Notes: a model not told the origin generated them from the sequence alone. A stretch of 64,000 nucleotides of DNA from Trileptium ribeirensis (GCA_030248225.1 JASANE010017411.1:44012-108011); one strand, 5' to 3'; counted from the stretch's first letter, positions 34,395 through 45,990 are shown. Numbers and translations are program-made.

Positions 34395-34470
34395 AATGTG
34401 ATTAAACCAAGTAGCTGCTTCGATACCAATAAATCTTGTCTACATTTGTAATCGAAGCATCACCGAAACG
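34395..34470 (+). repeat. duplicated exon-like segment (copy at 45,035-45,130)
   Basis: gtgattaaaccaagtagctg (IKPSSCFDTNKSC) is repeated at 45,035 as gtgactaaaccaagtagctg (TKPSSCFDENKFC). This copy stops soon after; the other stays open longer. Confidence 0.5.
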
Positions 34471-34589
34471 ATTAATAGATAGTCCACTTTAAAACTGAAT
34501 GGGGAAGATAAAATGAGTATAAGCCACAAAAATAACATTACCGCAATCGCATCGCATAAACATCACTGCAATTCCCCGGTGCGTGTAAA

Positions 34590-35600
34590 TTATTAGCACC
34601 CACAAATTTTCAAATTACTGGTGTATTATTGGGGCACACGCAATTTTGAAAAATACTGGGTGCGCTCAATTTTAAAAGAGATTTAATATCAGATTACTGC
34701 TCTATTTTTGATACACCCACAATTTTGTAAAATACTGGGTGCGCTCAATTTGAAAAGAGCCAGTAATTTCAGGTTACTGCTCTATTTTTGATACACCCAC
34801 ACTTTTAAAAAATACTGGGTGCGCTCAAATTGAAAAGAGCCAGTAATATCAGATTACTGCTCTATTTTTGATACGCCCACATTTTTGAAAAATACTGGGT
34901 GCACTCAATTTGAAAAGAGCCAGTAATTTCAGGTTGCTGCTCTATTTTTGATACATCCACAATTTTGAAGAACACTGGGTGTGCTCAATTTGAAAAGAGC
35001 CAGTAGTTTCAGATTGCTGCGCTATTTTTGATACACCCGCAATTTTGTAAAATACTGGGTGCACTCAATTTGAAAAGAGCCAGTAATTTCAGGTTGCTGC
35101 TCTATTTTTGATACACCTACAATTTTGAAGAACACTGGGTGTGCTCAATTTGAAAAGAGCCAATAGTTTCAGATTACTGTGCTATTTTTGATACACCCAC
35201 AATTTTGTAAAATACTGGGTTCGCTCAAATTGAAAAGAGCCAGTAATATCAGATTACTGGTCTATTTTTGATACGCCCACATTTTTTAAAAATACTGGGT
35301 GCACTCAATTTGAAAAGAGCCAGTAATTTCAGATTACTGCGCTATTTTTGATACACCCACAATTTTGTAAAATACTGGGTGCGCTCAAATTGAAAAGAGC
35401 CAGTAATATCAGATTACTGCTCTATTTTTGATACGCCCACATTTATAAAAAATACTGGGTGCACTCAATTTGAAAAGAGCCAGTAGTTTCAGATTACTGG
35501 GTCTATTTTTGATACACCCACAATTTTGAAAAATTATGTGTGCGAAGTTACTATGATCCATTAATTTCAGATTACTGAGTTCATTTTGGTGCACCCCCAA
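34590..35600. repeat. 80-bp tandem array, about 12 copies
   Basis: The word gctctatttttgatac starts at 34,699, 34,779, 34,859, 34,939 and so on at exactly 80-base steps to about 35,420, with the later units off by one base and more diverged. Each unit carries atactgggtgcgctcaattt and gaaaagagccagtaat. Sub-variants (atacgcccacat versus atacacccacaa) are interspersed, hinting at multi-unit duplication. Confidence 0.9.
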
Positions 35601-35631
35601 TTTTGAAAATTATTGATTTAATTAAATTAAT

Positions 35632-35701
35632 TATACTTCTGGGTATTAATTATAATTCTGAGTATTAATTACTTGTACAATTTATTAATACCCAGAAGTT
35701 T
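35632..35701. other. hairpin-forming inverted repeat
   Basis: acttctgggtattaatt (35,636) is matched by its inverse ttaatacccagaagt near 35,684, giving a stem of about 16 bp and a loop of roughly 30 bases. It sits at the end of the 80-bp array, whose units share the actgggt word. Confidence 0.6.
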
Positions 35702-35849
35702 TCCGGATCTTATGTGAAATAGATGAGAAATTGCTAATTTCTAGGCATCCCAGTCCACAATTTTGGAGAATATCTGGGACAGGTTGGTCCATCATAGAGT
35801 TCGGAAACAAAAGGAATGCTATATATAAAAGTGTAAGTGTCGATAGGTA

Positions 35850-36130
35850 AGGTGTAGAAAGGTTTACCCCCTAAGAATGGCACCCCAAGTCACATTTACA
35901 TCCCTCCTACTAAATGCTCCATACACCCTTCCCCACCTCCCTCTGTCTCTCTGCTGAACGCTGAACGCTCCAACCACCCACCCCACACCCTCCCAGCCAC
36001 ATGGGGTGCGCGAAGAATTTTAGCGAAAATTAGCTAAAATAGCGTTAAAAGTAGTAAACTAGGGGAGAAATTGATAAAAAATAATGGAAATGAGAAATTA
36101 GATATTTCGCATGCGAAGGTGAAACGAAGC
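35850..36130. repeat. dispersed AT-core repeat
   Basis: C-rich left part (ccaaccacccaccccacacc near 35,970) followed by agcgaaaattagctaaaata and aaattgataaaaaataatgg; same loose class as the other AT-core repeats. Confidence 0.35.
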
Positions 36131-36374
36131 GAGCGTGGTTTCATTTATAACTTATCATTCTGAGTCAGAAAGGGCAGAGTTTGAAGCATATATGTACCAC
36201 ATGAATCTGTAAGACTATGAACGCATTGAAAAACTTAAAGCCTCGTCGATCCCGAACCCATCTAAAACAACTGAAAGGAACACTGAAACAACTTAGGTAA
36301 TACTTCTAATGTCTTTTACTAAAATCCATCAGCTAGTGTACTTAATAGAAACAAATTAGAGGCGGTAATAGGTT
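36131..36374. other. no feature recognised
   Basis: Nothing supported. Confidence 0.3.
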
Positions 36375-36860
36375 TTTGTCTTGGTTCGGTGCGCCTTGGC
36401 TCTGTTCTAGGGCCAAGCTGAGCCTGTCATGATGTCTCAAGAGCCGAGGCGAGCATAATAGGTGATTGCGAGAGCTGAGCCGAGCCTAATGTATCTGGAA
36501 AAGCTGAGTTCGGCTCTTAAAAGCTCGTTTCTAAAACAAAATTGTAACTGCTGATGAGTACAATGGTCAGTCAACAGCAAGAGCAGCGGAGATAAATCTA
36601 TCAAAGTTTCAAAAACAACTATATATAGGTCGTTTGTATATCGTGTTCTCTTTTGAAATGCAAACATTTATTCTTAGGAGCCTGACCGCCGAGCCAAGCC
36701 TGGATTTCACCGTAGAGAACTGAGCGTAACATCTGATTTCGAGAGCCGAGCCGGACATGGTTTATCACAAGCCCAGCCGAGCCAGAGCCTGAAAATCCGG
36801 CTCTTTCTTACCTCTAAAACCAAGCTCTCCGAAATGTAATAATGCTTCGGTGGCTGAGAT
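36375..36860. repeat. palindromic-word array (gagccgagc/ggctc)
   Basis: The words agagccgagc, gagctgagccgagcc and gccgagcca, with inverted gttcggctctt, occur about ten times, split by a 130-base AT-richer stretch. Terminal repeats were not identified. The 76-residue minus frame here is incidental. Confidence 0.5.
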
Positions 36861-37239
36861 ATTACTCATCTCTGAACTTCGGCTTTTAGCTAGGGAATCG
36901 AAACATAAGTTTGCTGAATATTTTTCCCAGTTTAGAACTTAGGCAATGATGCTAAAGAAAAGATGACATGGCACTCGGGTGCTGTCATTCTCATTCATAA
37001 ACGCAGCTCGACAATAATTCATGTGCTTATGTTGAGAGTTGTTACTACTTTTTCGGGCTCATATCAGACAATACCCGTAAAATGTTGACATTATTGTATT
37101 TAATCCAAGCTTATGGATCATTGATTTCTTGGTATGTAAAATATGTATTTACGTGTTAATTTATGGTTGATAAACACAGCCGCCTGTCAAAATTGACTGC
37201 CAGGCAAATTGCCTATTGCATCAAATTTACATAATCTAG
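36861..37239. other. no feature recognised
   Basis: Nothing supported. Confidence 0.3.
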
Positions 37240-38620
37240 GACTAGAGCCATTTACTTTTAAAATTTGAACGGCATTGCTTAAATTGTATTGACAGTTCAT
37301 TTAAACAGGCCGCTAATTTATTTTTACAAAAAATGTAGAAGTCGGGACATTGACATAAGAAACCTAGTTTTCGTTTGATGGTCTCATCTCCAAAGTATAG
37401 CGGTGGTTTCGCACATTTCTGCGGACAAAAATATATTAGACCTGGTTTCAATTTGTTCAACTTTAATTTGTTGTTACAAAACCAAGTGTTCAAGGAAACA
37501 TATAAACTCTGCACCGATATCATAACCAGACGTTCGTCACTGCTATAAAAAGATTTATATATCTTAATGTCAACCGCATAGCTGCGAATATTGAAGCCAG
37601 CCGCAGTCACGATTTCGATAAGCGTAGCCGAGGAAGATGTTCAAAAGGACTGGTCGAGTGACGCTGCCTTGTGGAAGGTCACTCCGAGACTCTGTAGTAT
37701 TTGACATTCTTTTCCTAAGTTGAGCGCGTTGTTTCCTGTTTGTGAAGTAAGATTCGAACCACTTCAGCCAGGAAGGAGACACACCTACGCCGTCAAGTCT
37801 TTGAAGCATCGTTGTATGATTAATTATGTCGAATGCTATAGATAGCTGCAGGCTAATGAGCAGAATAACCTGTTTTATTGCAAAGGCTATTGGAATATCG
37901 CTGCAAATTTTTACCAATGCAGTATCGGTGGAAAACGTCGCTGGTGTGCAGACTGGAATTTATTGATGTGATCATTTCTTTCTAGATGATTGATCAGTTG
38001 TCCTATTACTATCCATTCAATATTTTTGGCAAGGTAGGAGATGTTCGAAAGTGGGCGAAAGTTGCTCATGTCATTTATGTCGTCGTTTGGAAGTTTTAAT
38101 CTTGGGTGGATAACGGATGTTTTTCTCTGCTGCTAACAACTCCAGTTTGAAGTGATAAGTGCAGTAATTTGTCGAGCCAACATAACCACAAACTTCTTTA
38201 TTATTGCTGGTGGTAGTAAATCTTGTGCACAACGTTTGGAATGGATTCTTGTGATAAGAGTAGAGATGAATTCTTTTGATACGGGAGCTAAACATAATTG
38301 TAATAATAGTAAATGTCGATGATGGCGATAGTGGTTGAGATAGAGAAAACTGTGAGAAAACATCAGTTACCTTGCTTACAAAATAAAGTCGCAAATTCAG
38401 CGGCGCGTTCAGGTGATATCGGCAGTTGGCGCTTTCGGTTAAATATTGTGTTTATAACGGTCCACTTTTTATTGTTGCTAACAGCATTTATTTTAAATTT
38501 CCAATGATTGCTCAATTTTTGTTGACACAGTTGTCGATAAAGTTTCTTTTGGTTGTCATAGTATTGTCTGTCCAGTTAACAATGTTTACTTTTACACGCG
38601 ACTTGCGATTTGTTAGAAAT
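37240..38620 (-). pseudogene. reverse-transcriptase remnant of a second, L2-like LINE family
   Basis: Minus-strand motifs in order: LPPAIIKKF (about 38,210-38,240), MSNFRPLSNISYLAKNIE (about 38,010-38,070), KFQSAHQRRF, SIAFDIINHTTML (about 37,800-37,840), LPQGSVTRPVLL (about 37,640-37,680), VDIKIYKSF where the ADD site should be (about 37,550-37,580), and NKLKLNKLKPGLI (about 37,430-37,470). These resemble L2/CR1-type proteins with NFRPxSN and NKLKLN signatures, clearly different from the 24,108 family. Stops and frame changes show it is dead; the YADD-type Asp pair is not intact. Confidence 0.7.
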
Positions 38621-38662
38621 GAAACAATCCAATTTTTTAAATGATTGGATAGACCGACATTA

Positions 38663-39149
38663 GGGTGCGAGAAAACTTAAAGTAACCCCGCGAACCATCC
38701 TATTTTGTATTTTTGAATAAAATTTGTTACGGAACTCTTTTTGGTCAATTGAAATTCGACGAAACACTGGTCGTGAACACAGCGCTCGCGATTGATATCT
38801 AACCGTTTTGTGTTCGCTAAAATTTAAGTAAAATTACCCAAATGTTTGAGAAGAAAATTTGTCGATTTGATTGTGACGTCAATTTTGCATTAAATTTGTT
38901 CGCGAACACTGTATAATCTAAATTTAAGTGATAATAAACTGGAGAACAGAATTTCTGCAAACTGAAATCGCCAAAATCATGTTCGAACACAAGGTCTAAT
39001 TTCTGGCACTTGAATTTGATTTTGCCAATCTTCGGTTAGCGAAAGACCGAATGAAATTAAGCCTGTTTTCCGTAACAAGGGTTTGCGATTAGGTATCGCT
39101 ATTGACAGAATAGGATGGTTGCCGGGGTCACCTTAAGTTTACTCACGCA
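38663..39149. mobile_element. TA-type MITE, copy 2
   Basis: Left end gggtgcgagaaaacttaaag and inverted right end tgcgtgagtaaacttaaggt, flanked on both sides by TA (38,661-38,662; 39,150-39,151). The interior matches the other copies (gaacacaaggtctaatttct). It sits exactly between two different LINE remnants. Confidence 0.8.
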
Positions 39150-39151
39150 TA

Positions 39152-41205
39152 GAAAACTTACTTATCAATTTTACGTGTGAGAAACTGTCAAAAGCTTTAG
39201 CAAAGTCTATGTATATTGCGTCCACTGAATTTCCTTTTCAAGCGATATACACAAGTCATTTATACATTCTAGCAATTGCGTGCACGTAGATCGTTTCGCT
39301 AAATTTCCGTGTTGGTTTTCTGATAATAGTTTATTTGACGTTAAATGATCCGTGATCTTGTCATTAATTATGAATTCCATCAGCTTACAGAAGTTAGAAA
39401 TTACAGTAATTGCTGTGTAGTTTGATGGATCTGACACAGATCCTTTTTTAAATATAGCAATAATATCAGAATGTAGTCAAATACTTGGTATAATACCATT
39501 GATAAACGACTGTTCAAAAATGTGAGACAACGGGAAACAGAATATCTCGCTACTCCTTTAAAATACTGAGTAAATCCATCGGGTGCATTACCGTGCTTCT
39601 TTTTCAATTTGCCCATGTATTTATATACTATGGCGGAAGTGAACAAAATCCAGCTCAATTAAACGTTTGCTGAATTATTATTAGAAGGCAAATGCTTATC
39701 ATCTATGGTGAAAACACTTGAGAAAGTGTGCTAAAATTTTTCAGCGGGCCTCGTCGTCGAAGATCAGCTCTTCTTGAGGGATTTTCAAAGCACTTATGCC
39801 TCCTTTATAAAACACCTGCTTTAACGTATTTAAAAAGATTATTTTTACCGCCTGAGGTTAATATTTTGTGCTCTTTGTTGCTCTAAAATTTCAAAATAGC
39901 TTTAGAGCATTTATGGCTCCACAATTTATAGGTAGAAAAATCACCGTTCTTTTTCGAAAGTCGCCAAAGTACCCTTTTCTTTAAAAACGTTTCCTAGTAT
40001 AATCAGGAAATTTTTGTTTCACATGGATGTTCGATTTCTTTGTGGGGACAAACAATAAACACGCAATGTACAGAATATTATAAAAACAGTTCCATTTTTC
40101 TTCCACACTATGGGCAGCTCGTAGTGCACCTTCCCATTCAACACAGTTCAAATAATGTTTCAAATCATTAAAATTAGAATTTTTGAAATCAAATTTTGAC
40201 CGCAGATTTATGGAGTCACTACAAAAATTACCAATTAATAAAAACAAACTTGCATCGTGGTCGGAACACAAAAAGCCTTCGCTCAGCTGAACAATAGGAA
40301 CATTAACAGATGATGTTGTTAAAAGCAGATCAAGTATAGTGTTGCCGCGTGTAGGAAACGTTACCAGTTGTTCCAAGCCAAGTTCCATAATACCGTTCAT
40401 GTATAAGTCATTAACAGGGTTATATGGCCAAGAGTAATTTAGCCAGTCAATGTCAGGTAGATTGAAATCATCAACAATTGTTACTGGACATGAAACATCA
40501 CAAAATAACCTGAATGAATTTATCATACTAGAAACGTAGTCAATATTATTGTTTGGTGGGCGATAACAGCACACGATTCGATGTTTGCTCGGTATCAGTA
40601 GGTCTACAGCAACAACTTCAAGGTCCATTTGTGATGTGTTATTGGAAACCTCGCTCACAGTTATTGCGGTTTTTACAAACAGAGCTACACCTCCGCCTCT
40701 CGAATGATGTCTGTCTTTCCGAAAAATGCGGTATTTGTAACTCTAGTCTAAAAGCGAGTTTGGAACTGTATTGTTCAGCCAAGTTTCTGTTATTGCCAGT
40801 ATATCATATTTACCACATGATAGCGTGAAATTAAGATCGGACAGTTTGTTGCAGAGACTACGAGCATTTATATGTAGACATCTGATCTGATTTTCATTTT
40901 CAGTTATTCTATCAAATGTTTCTGCATTTGGATTATAATTGGGCTTCATAGGAGCAACCCTTTTAACTAGTTTAAAGATACGCACAGTTTTCCTTCTACG
41001 GAAGGGAAGGAGTAATTTATTTCCGTATATTTCCCATAAATTAACTGTCCGTTCACACGAGCACAACCTTTAAAAACTACCAATTTTTTCTATAACTACG
41101 ACATATTTGTCAGAGTTGTTGCAGTGATTTTCAAGTTCACGGTTGAGTTCATTTGCTTTGTCATGAAGCGCAGCAATTTGTTTCCGACTATGTATTTCTA
41201 ATGGT
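39152..41205 (-). pseudogene. truncated LINE of the 24,108 family (ORF1 end, endonuclease, RT start)
   Basis: Minus strand: ORF1 C-terminus (about 41,205-40,995; KYVVVIEKIGSF, CARVNGQLIYGKY), then ORF2 in the -1 register with an ATG (MKPNYNPN, about 40,960), endonuclease motifs INARSL, ITETWL, YRPPNN, VDDFNLPDIDW (first Gly replaced) and TILDLLLT, linker pieces, then the N-terminal RT part (NAPDGFTQYF, ITVISNFCKLMEFII, NQHGNLAKRST, IYIDFAKAFDS at about 39,200). It is cut off at 39,152 by the neighbouring MITE. Several frameshifts separate 41,066-40,743, 40,658-39,981, 39,658-39,401 and 39,437-39,207. Confidence 0.8.
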
Positions 41206-41445
41206 AATATATATCAAATTGCGGACGGGATAAATAATGTTTTGTCGCAAATTTTATGTATGTTGTAAACTGAGGAATTCGCCTTAGGTAAGAAACTGCC
41301 AGATAATAAAATTTCGTCATAGCGAGAAAATTATAATAATAACCGAATCTTGAACGAGATCCATGTCTAACCTCAAGGAACACGAAAGGATGAGCTGAAG
41401 GGTTTATAATTGGCCGGTTTATACTCTACCAGGGATACGGGGTGC
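41206..41445. other. no feature recognised
   Basis: Nothing supported. Confidence 0.3.
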
Positions 41446-41448
41446 TAA

Positions 41449-41986
41449 TGCTGCGTTTACGTTATAAGTTGCCCGCCACATGGAAGTTTTGTCCGCGTGC
41501 AGCCTACCTAACACCGTTAACGATATAGTGTACAGAACACCAACACTATATTCTAAGCAATTATATGTGGTGTTTCGGGCACCATCAGCATATATGTATG
41601 GTGTCATGGACACCCTAAACTTCTAGCTAGCGGTGATAAAATTATTTGGGAAGATGTCTTGTTGTTTTTCCGTAGCAAGGAGTTTATACAGTACACGCTC
41701 TGACCATGCACTTCCTACGCAAAACTTCAAAAGACATGGTTTATGGGATACAATCACTTAGCCTAAATAATTTGAATTTTCACTTAGCTAATTTTCCCGC
41801 CGTTTTTGAACAACTGTACAAACATAGGGTGTCCAAGACACCATAGTGTAATGAACACGGTATCCGCGACACCATTACATGTGCTGCATAGTATTGTCCT
41901 TATGACTACCATGCATCATGGTATGGTCGTGATTACACAGGAGCAAATCTTCCACAAGGCAGGCGTTTTATAACGTAAACGCAGCA
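41449..41986. mobile_element. TAA-flanked inverted-repeat element with GGTGTC/GACACC words
   Basis: Left end tgctgcgtttacgttataag and inverted right end tgctgcgtttacgttataaa match over about 19 bases. TAA flanks both sides (41,446-41,448; 41,987-41,989). Three-base TWA target duplications are typical of PIF/Harbinger. The interior repeats ggtgtc / gacacc words in both orientations (ggtgtcatggacaccc at 41,600; gggtgtccaagacaccat near 41,828). 538 bp, no transposase. A related left end is at 48,962. Confidence 0.8.
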
Positions 41987-41989
41987 TAA

Positions 41990-42812
41990 ATCAACCCTTG
42001 ATTTTGTCAAATATTATAGTAAGGCGAAAAATAAGAGTCCCGCTGGGTCACTACGCACTACCAGCGACAGGGTCGTTCGAGGTACCGGACATCGAATGAC
42101 AGTTTGAATAGGATTCAGATTTAAGTAATACCTGGATTGTTAACTCACTGGCCTTAAGTATGGCATCTATAAAACCGTGCTAAACTATGTTTACTGTATT
42201 AATTTTAAAATATTGCTATCATAACTTTTCTACATAGCTAACAAAATTACGTAGAGGTAATGACTCTTTCACCTTCTATGTTCGTAGAGTACTGTCTGTA
42301 AACAGTTTACCATGTTTATGGTAATGTAACACCACAATTTAAGCACAACTACCTACTGATTTTGACGTAAAGGGGAAGCAGTCTACATGTGCTTGAAAAT
42401 CTAGCGCAGTTTTATGCAAAATACGCCGCATTTAGTTACCTAACGTTTTTAGTTGAACGTATCAAATCTCTCATGGTCCTATCACTCAACAATAAATCTT
42501 AGATTTATCCACATAAATATTTTACCACCCCGAAATACATCTAACGCATACAGATTTAGGTCGTTAAATGAAAGTCGTGTAATATGTAGATTTTTAATAT
42601 TGATCATTGTACATGCTGGCAAAAATTATTGTAGTTTGCGTTTGTCTTGGACAAAACTACTTAATATGTTTAATTTTGAATAGTTGTTGAGTTACATGAT
42701 TATATACGCTTCAGAAAAAATACACTAATTTGGACAATGTAGCATTATACAGCAAATATGGTTATTATTGGCATATCGTACCAACTGTTAATTAGAGGTA
42801 TAATGACAATAA
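41990..42812. other. no feature recognised
   Basis: AT-rich, with short frames only. Confidence 0.35.
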
Positions 42813-43632
42813 AGATTAGATAGGTTTGAGTCAAATTTGTTCGCGACTGAACTAGGACGGACGACGTTCCAAAAAAGTGAAACATACCCAGCTCGCTCGC
42901 CCACTTTTTAAATGAAGATTAGATAGGTTTGAGTCAAATTTGTTCGCGACTGAACTAGGACGGACGACGTTCCAAAGAAGTGAAACATACCCAGCTTGCT
43001 CGCCCACTTTTTAAATGAAGATTAGATAGGTTTGAGTCAAATTTGTTCGCGACTGAACTAGGACGGACGACGTTCCAAAGAAGTGAAACATACCCAGCTC
43101 GCTCGCCCACTTTTTAAATGAAGATTAGATAGGTTTGAGTCAAATTTGTTCGCGACTGAACTAGGACGGACGACGTTCCAAAGAAGTGAAACATACCCAG
43201 CTCGCTCGCCCACTTTTTAAATGAAGATTAGATAGGTTTGAGTCAAATTTGTTCGCGACTGAACTAGGACGGACGACGTTCCAAAGAAGTGAAACATACC
43301 CAGCTCGCTCGCCCACTTTTTAAATGAAGATTAGATAGGTTTGAGTCAAATTTGTTCGCGACTGAACTAGGACGGACGACGTTCCAAAGAAGTGAAACAT
43401 ACCCAGCTCGCTCGCCCACTTTTTAAATGAAGATTAGATAGGTTTGAGTCAAATTTGTTTGCGACTGAACTAGGACAGACGACGTTGGAAAGAAGTTGAA
43501 CATACCCAGCTCGCTCGCCCACTTTTTTAATGAAGATTAGATAGGTTTGAGTCAAATTTGTTCGCGACTGAACTAGGACGGACGACGTTGGAAAGAAGTC
43601 GAACATACCCAGCTCGCTCGCCCACTTTTTTT
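42813..43632. repeat. 103-bp tandem array, 8 nearly identical copies
   Basis: Units start agattagataggtttgagtc and end cgctcgcccactttttaaatga. tcgcgactga occurs at 42,841 and 42,944, giving a 103-base period. The first six units differ at very few positions; the last two carry ttggaaagaagt changes. The uniformity implies recent amplification or strong homogenisation. Confidence 0.95.
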
Positions 43633-43876
43633 GTGCGCTCATGCTAACGATGGCTGCATATTGTATACTGTGCTGTATGAAGGACATATATATGGTTTCA
43701 GGTTTGTAGAGCTTGGAAATCCGTTTTTGGGTCTCGTCTAATGCTTTCCACGCTATTCTACTATTTCCAACCAGTTTCGTTTCGTAGCAAATTTCGACGA
43801 TTTTCATTTTGCGTTGTAATAATCTCTGTATAAAATATGAAACAGTTGGACAGCGGCCACTAAGGTTTATAAACAT
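43367..43876 (-). CDS. ORF running from unique sequence into the 103-bp array (uncertain)
   Basis: A 169-codon frame on the minus strand. The first 88 residues come from unique sequence (for example KIVEICYETKLVGNSRIAWK, ISKLYKPETIYMSFIQHSI) and look moderately coding; an acceptor-like TTTTATACAG precedes codon 20 or so. The rest is array sequence read in a shifting frame because 103 is not a multiple of three. No family is recognised. It may be an exon whose 3' side was overrun by the array, or chance. Confidence 0.2.
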   Translation of the reverse strand: MFINLSGRCPTVSYFIQRLLQRKMKIVEICYETKLVGNSRIAWKALDETQKRISKLYKPETIYMSFIQHSIQYAAIVSMSAQKKWASELGMFDFFPTSSVLVQSRTNLTQTYLIFIKKVGERAGYVQLLSNVVCPSSVANKFDSNLSNLHLKSGRASWVCFTSLERRPS

Positions 43877-44354
43877 TGTCCAATGAAGGGCATCGCTATA
43901 TCGTTGAGGCAGTGCTTCCTAAACGGAGCAGCCTACCTAGGTTTCCTGACGATAGTACCTACTGTTGAGCAGCAGAAAGCTCAATATCAGTGGTTTAGCC
44001 ATTATCCGTGCGCTCAAGATATCAGCCCGTACCTAGATTGTCATAAAAGTCTAACATTTAATTCTAAAATTTAAAAGTGAATTTCAGGTGTTTCGTTATA
44101 ACAAATATGTTTGATGTATGCTCAATGAGCGTAATTCTATATATATATTGTTTACAAAGGACAGTGGGAAGTGGAATCGTGTACACACACATATAAAACA
44201 CATACGAAACGTGTGCCAAGGTATTTCTTTATGAATGCTTCTACAACTAGAAACATAATTTGTATCGCACCTTTATTCTACAAGATTAGTTGTAAATGAT
44301 TACCCCGCGAATCAATCACGTGTCATAATTAGCTGACATAGATGTATTTTTTTC
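43877..44354. other. no feature recognised
   Basis: AT-rich. Confidence 0.3.
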
Positions 44355-44696
44355 ATGCTTGGCATTAAGACGGAACATGTCAACAATTTTATATCTGAAG
44401 CTAAGCCATTGTCTTGTTCCATCCATTTTGTATACGAATACGTCAGTAAATTTATCATTCAAATGTTAAAAACTTCGTCATCGATTTCAATAACTTTAAC
44501 ATATGCTAATAGCTTTCATACGGTGGTGGTGATTCAACTGTTTGGTCAAATTTGTTTATGGCGGAACGCCAGTTGCATCAATGGTAGATGTTTTAATGCC
44601 AGTTACACCGCTTTGCAGGTAGTGGAACCAATACTGTCATGCCAATTGCACCAATATGTAGATGTTGGGGTGACGCTGCATACAAGCAATGAGTAA
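44355..44696 (+). CDS. candidate exon with cysteine cluster, unknown
   Basis: ATG at 44,355 opens 113 codons. The part CLWRNASCINGRCFNASY (about 44,555-44,605) looks like a small cysteine-rich extracellular module and is followed by CAG|GTAGTGG, a possible donor near 44,619. No family is recognised. Its downstream neighbour at 45,035 contains the segment duplicated from 34,395. Confidence 0.2.
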   Translation: MLGIKTEHVNNFISEAKPLSCSIHFVYEYVSKFIIQMLKTSSSISITLTYANSFHTVVVIQLFGQICLWRNASCINGRCFNASYTALQVVEPILSCQLHQYVDVGVTLHTSNE

Positions 44697-45034
44697 CTGG
44701 CGTGGCAGCTACAATTTGGTGCATTTAGCATGCCAGCTTTCAAAAAGTGTGTAATCGATGAACTCAAATTAATGTGAATGCTGTATAACTTTGCGATTGA
44801 CAAATACGCCTTAGAGCTTCAAATTAAAAACCAGTTATTTCGAAAATTGTGGGAGAACTGCCATACAGCAGCCTGAAAATTTCTGGGTGCATGATTTATT
44901 ACAGCAGCTACGGTGACCTGTCAGGAGGAGTAGTCGGGTCCACGGGGAGGGGAGTAGAGTGGGGTCGGAACCTCAGAAGGGCAACATCCCCACCTCCCAC
45001 TGTGAGCATGTATAGATTAAATATCAAATCGCAT

Positions 45035-45165
45035 GTGACTAAACCAAGTAGCTGCTTTGACGAAAATAAATTTTGTCCACATTTGAATAGAAGCTGCACC
45101 AAAGCCATTAAATATAGTCATCGCAGCTCTTATACATCTTTGCCTGGACCTAATAAATCGAAGTA
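45035..45165 (+). CDS. candidate exon, cysteine-rich, paralogous to 34,395
   Basis: Open frame reading TKPSSCFDENKFCPHLNRSC, ending KSHRSS-like basic residues and a TAG at 45,164-45,166. The DNA match to 34,395-34,470 keeps the reading frame for the first 15 codons. No clear acceptor was found directly upstream, so exon limits are unknown. Confidence 0.25.
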
Positions 45166-45169
45166 GAAA

Positions 45170-45659
45170 TTCTGGATGATACGGAAAAAGGTCCGACTAG
45201 AAAACCATAGTTAGAAATTAGTTTGTTGTGCTTTAAAAGCATATTTCCCAGAAATTTTGTCTGAGTTCAAGTAATACGGCTCTTGGTAAAATCACGTACT
45301 GAATCGTGCAAAAATTTGTGTTCAAGGTCTGCCATTGCCGTCTGCCAATTTTTAACAGTCGCTAACATGGGCTTCGAGAGGAACCAGCACATATTTATCG
45401 TATGTTTTGTTGCATTTGACCAGGTAAGAACTGTTTTTGAAGTAATAGTAAATATAATAAACCATTGTTTACGCGTAAATACAATAAACTCATTCCGAGT
45501 AAAATTATTTGCCAAAAAGGTCTTTAAATTCTGGGTTAAATGCATTAATCCCTTACCAGGAATCGCAATTTAAAAATATTTCGCGCTTAGTTCGTTGTGA
45601 GAACATTTTGCCATTATAACTTATTAAAAATTATATACATAGCGTCAGATAGAGGATAG
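45170..45659. other. no gene recognised
   Basis: Open frames exist on both strands at 45,267-45,573 without supporting motifs. Confidence 0.35.
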
Positions 45660-45990
45660 GGGGTTACCCTAAGGTCTGGTTTTCTTCAAACAAAATCTAC
45701 CCCTGAAAAATTGACCCGCGGCCCGCGGAAGATGTTAGGAAAATTTGAAAATATAGGGTGGAAGTTGGCAAAAATTGATGTAAAATTGCCAACAAATGAA
45801 GGTACTTTTGAAAAATCTGTCGCAAATTGCCAAAAATGGCTGAAATGTTTATAGAATCGGGAAAAGTTTTGAGTTGGCGAAAATTTCCAAAATTTACCGT
45901 CCCCGTTACACGCGTAGCCGGCCGCCCTGAGGATATCCCGCCGCCAATACAGTCTAACATCGCCCGCTAGGCCAACGAACCTTCGATACC
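45660..45990. repeat. dispersed AT-core repeat
   Basis: Left part ggggttaccctaaggtctgg, core ggcaaaaattgatgtaaaat and aaattgccaaaaatggctga, GC-rich right part (ccggccgccctgaggatatc). Same class as 53,354 and 8,855. Confidence 0.45.

Noticed and set aside
42813..43632. CRISPR-like regular repeat
   Set aside because: Whole units are identical with no variable spacers, and the context is eukaryotic; it is a tandem satellite. The same applies to 34,590-35,600.
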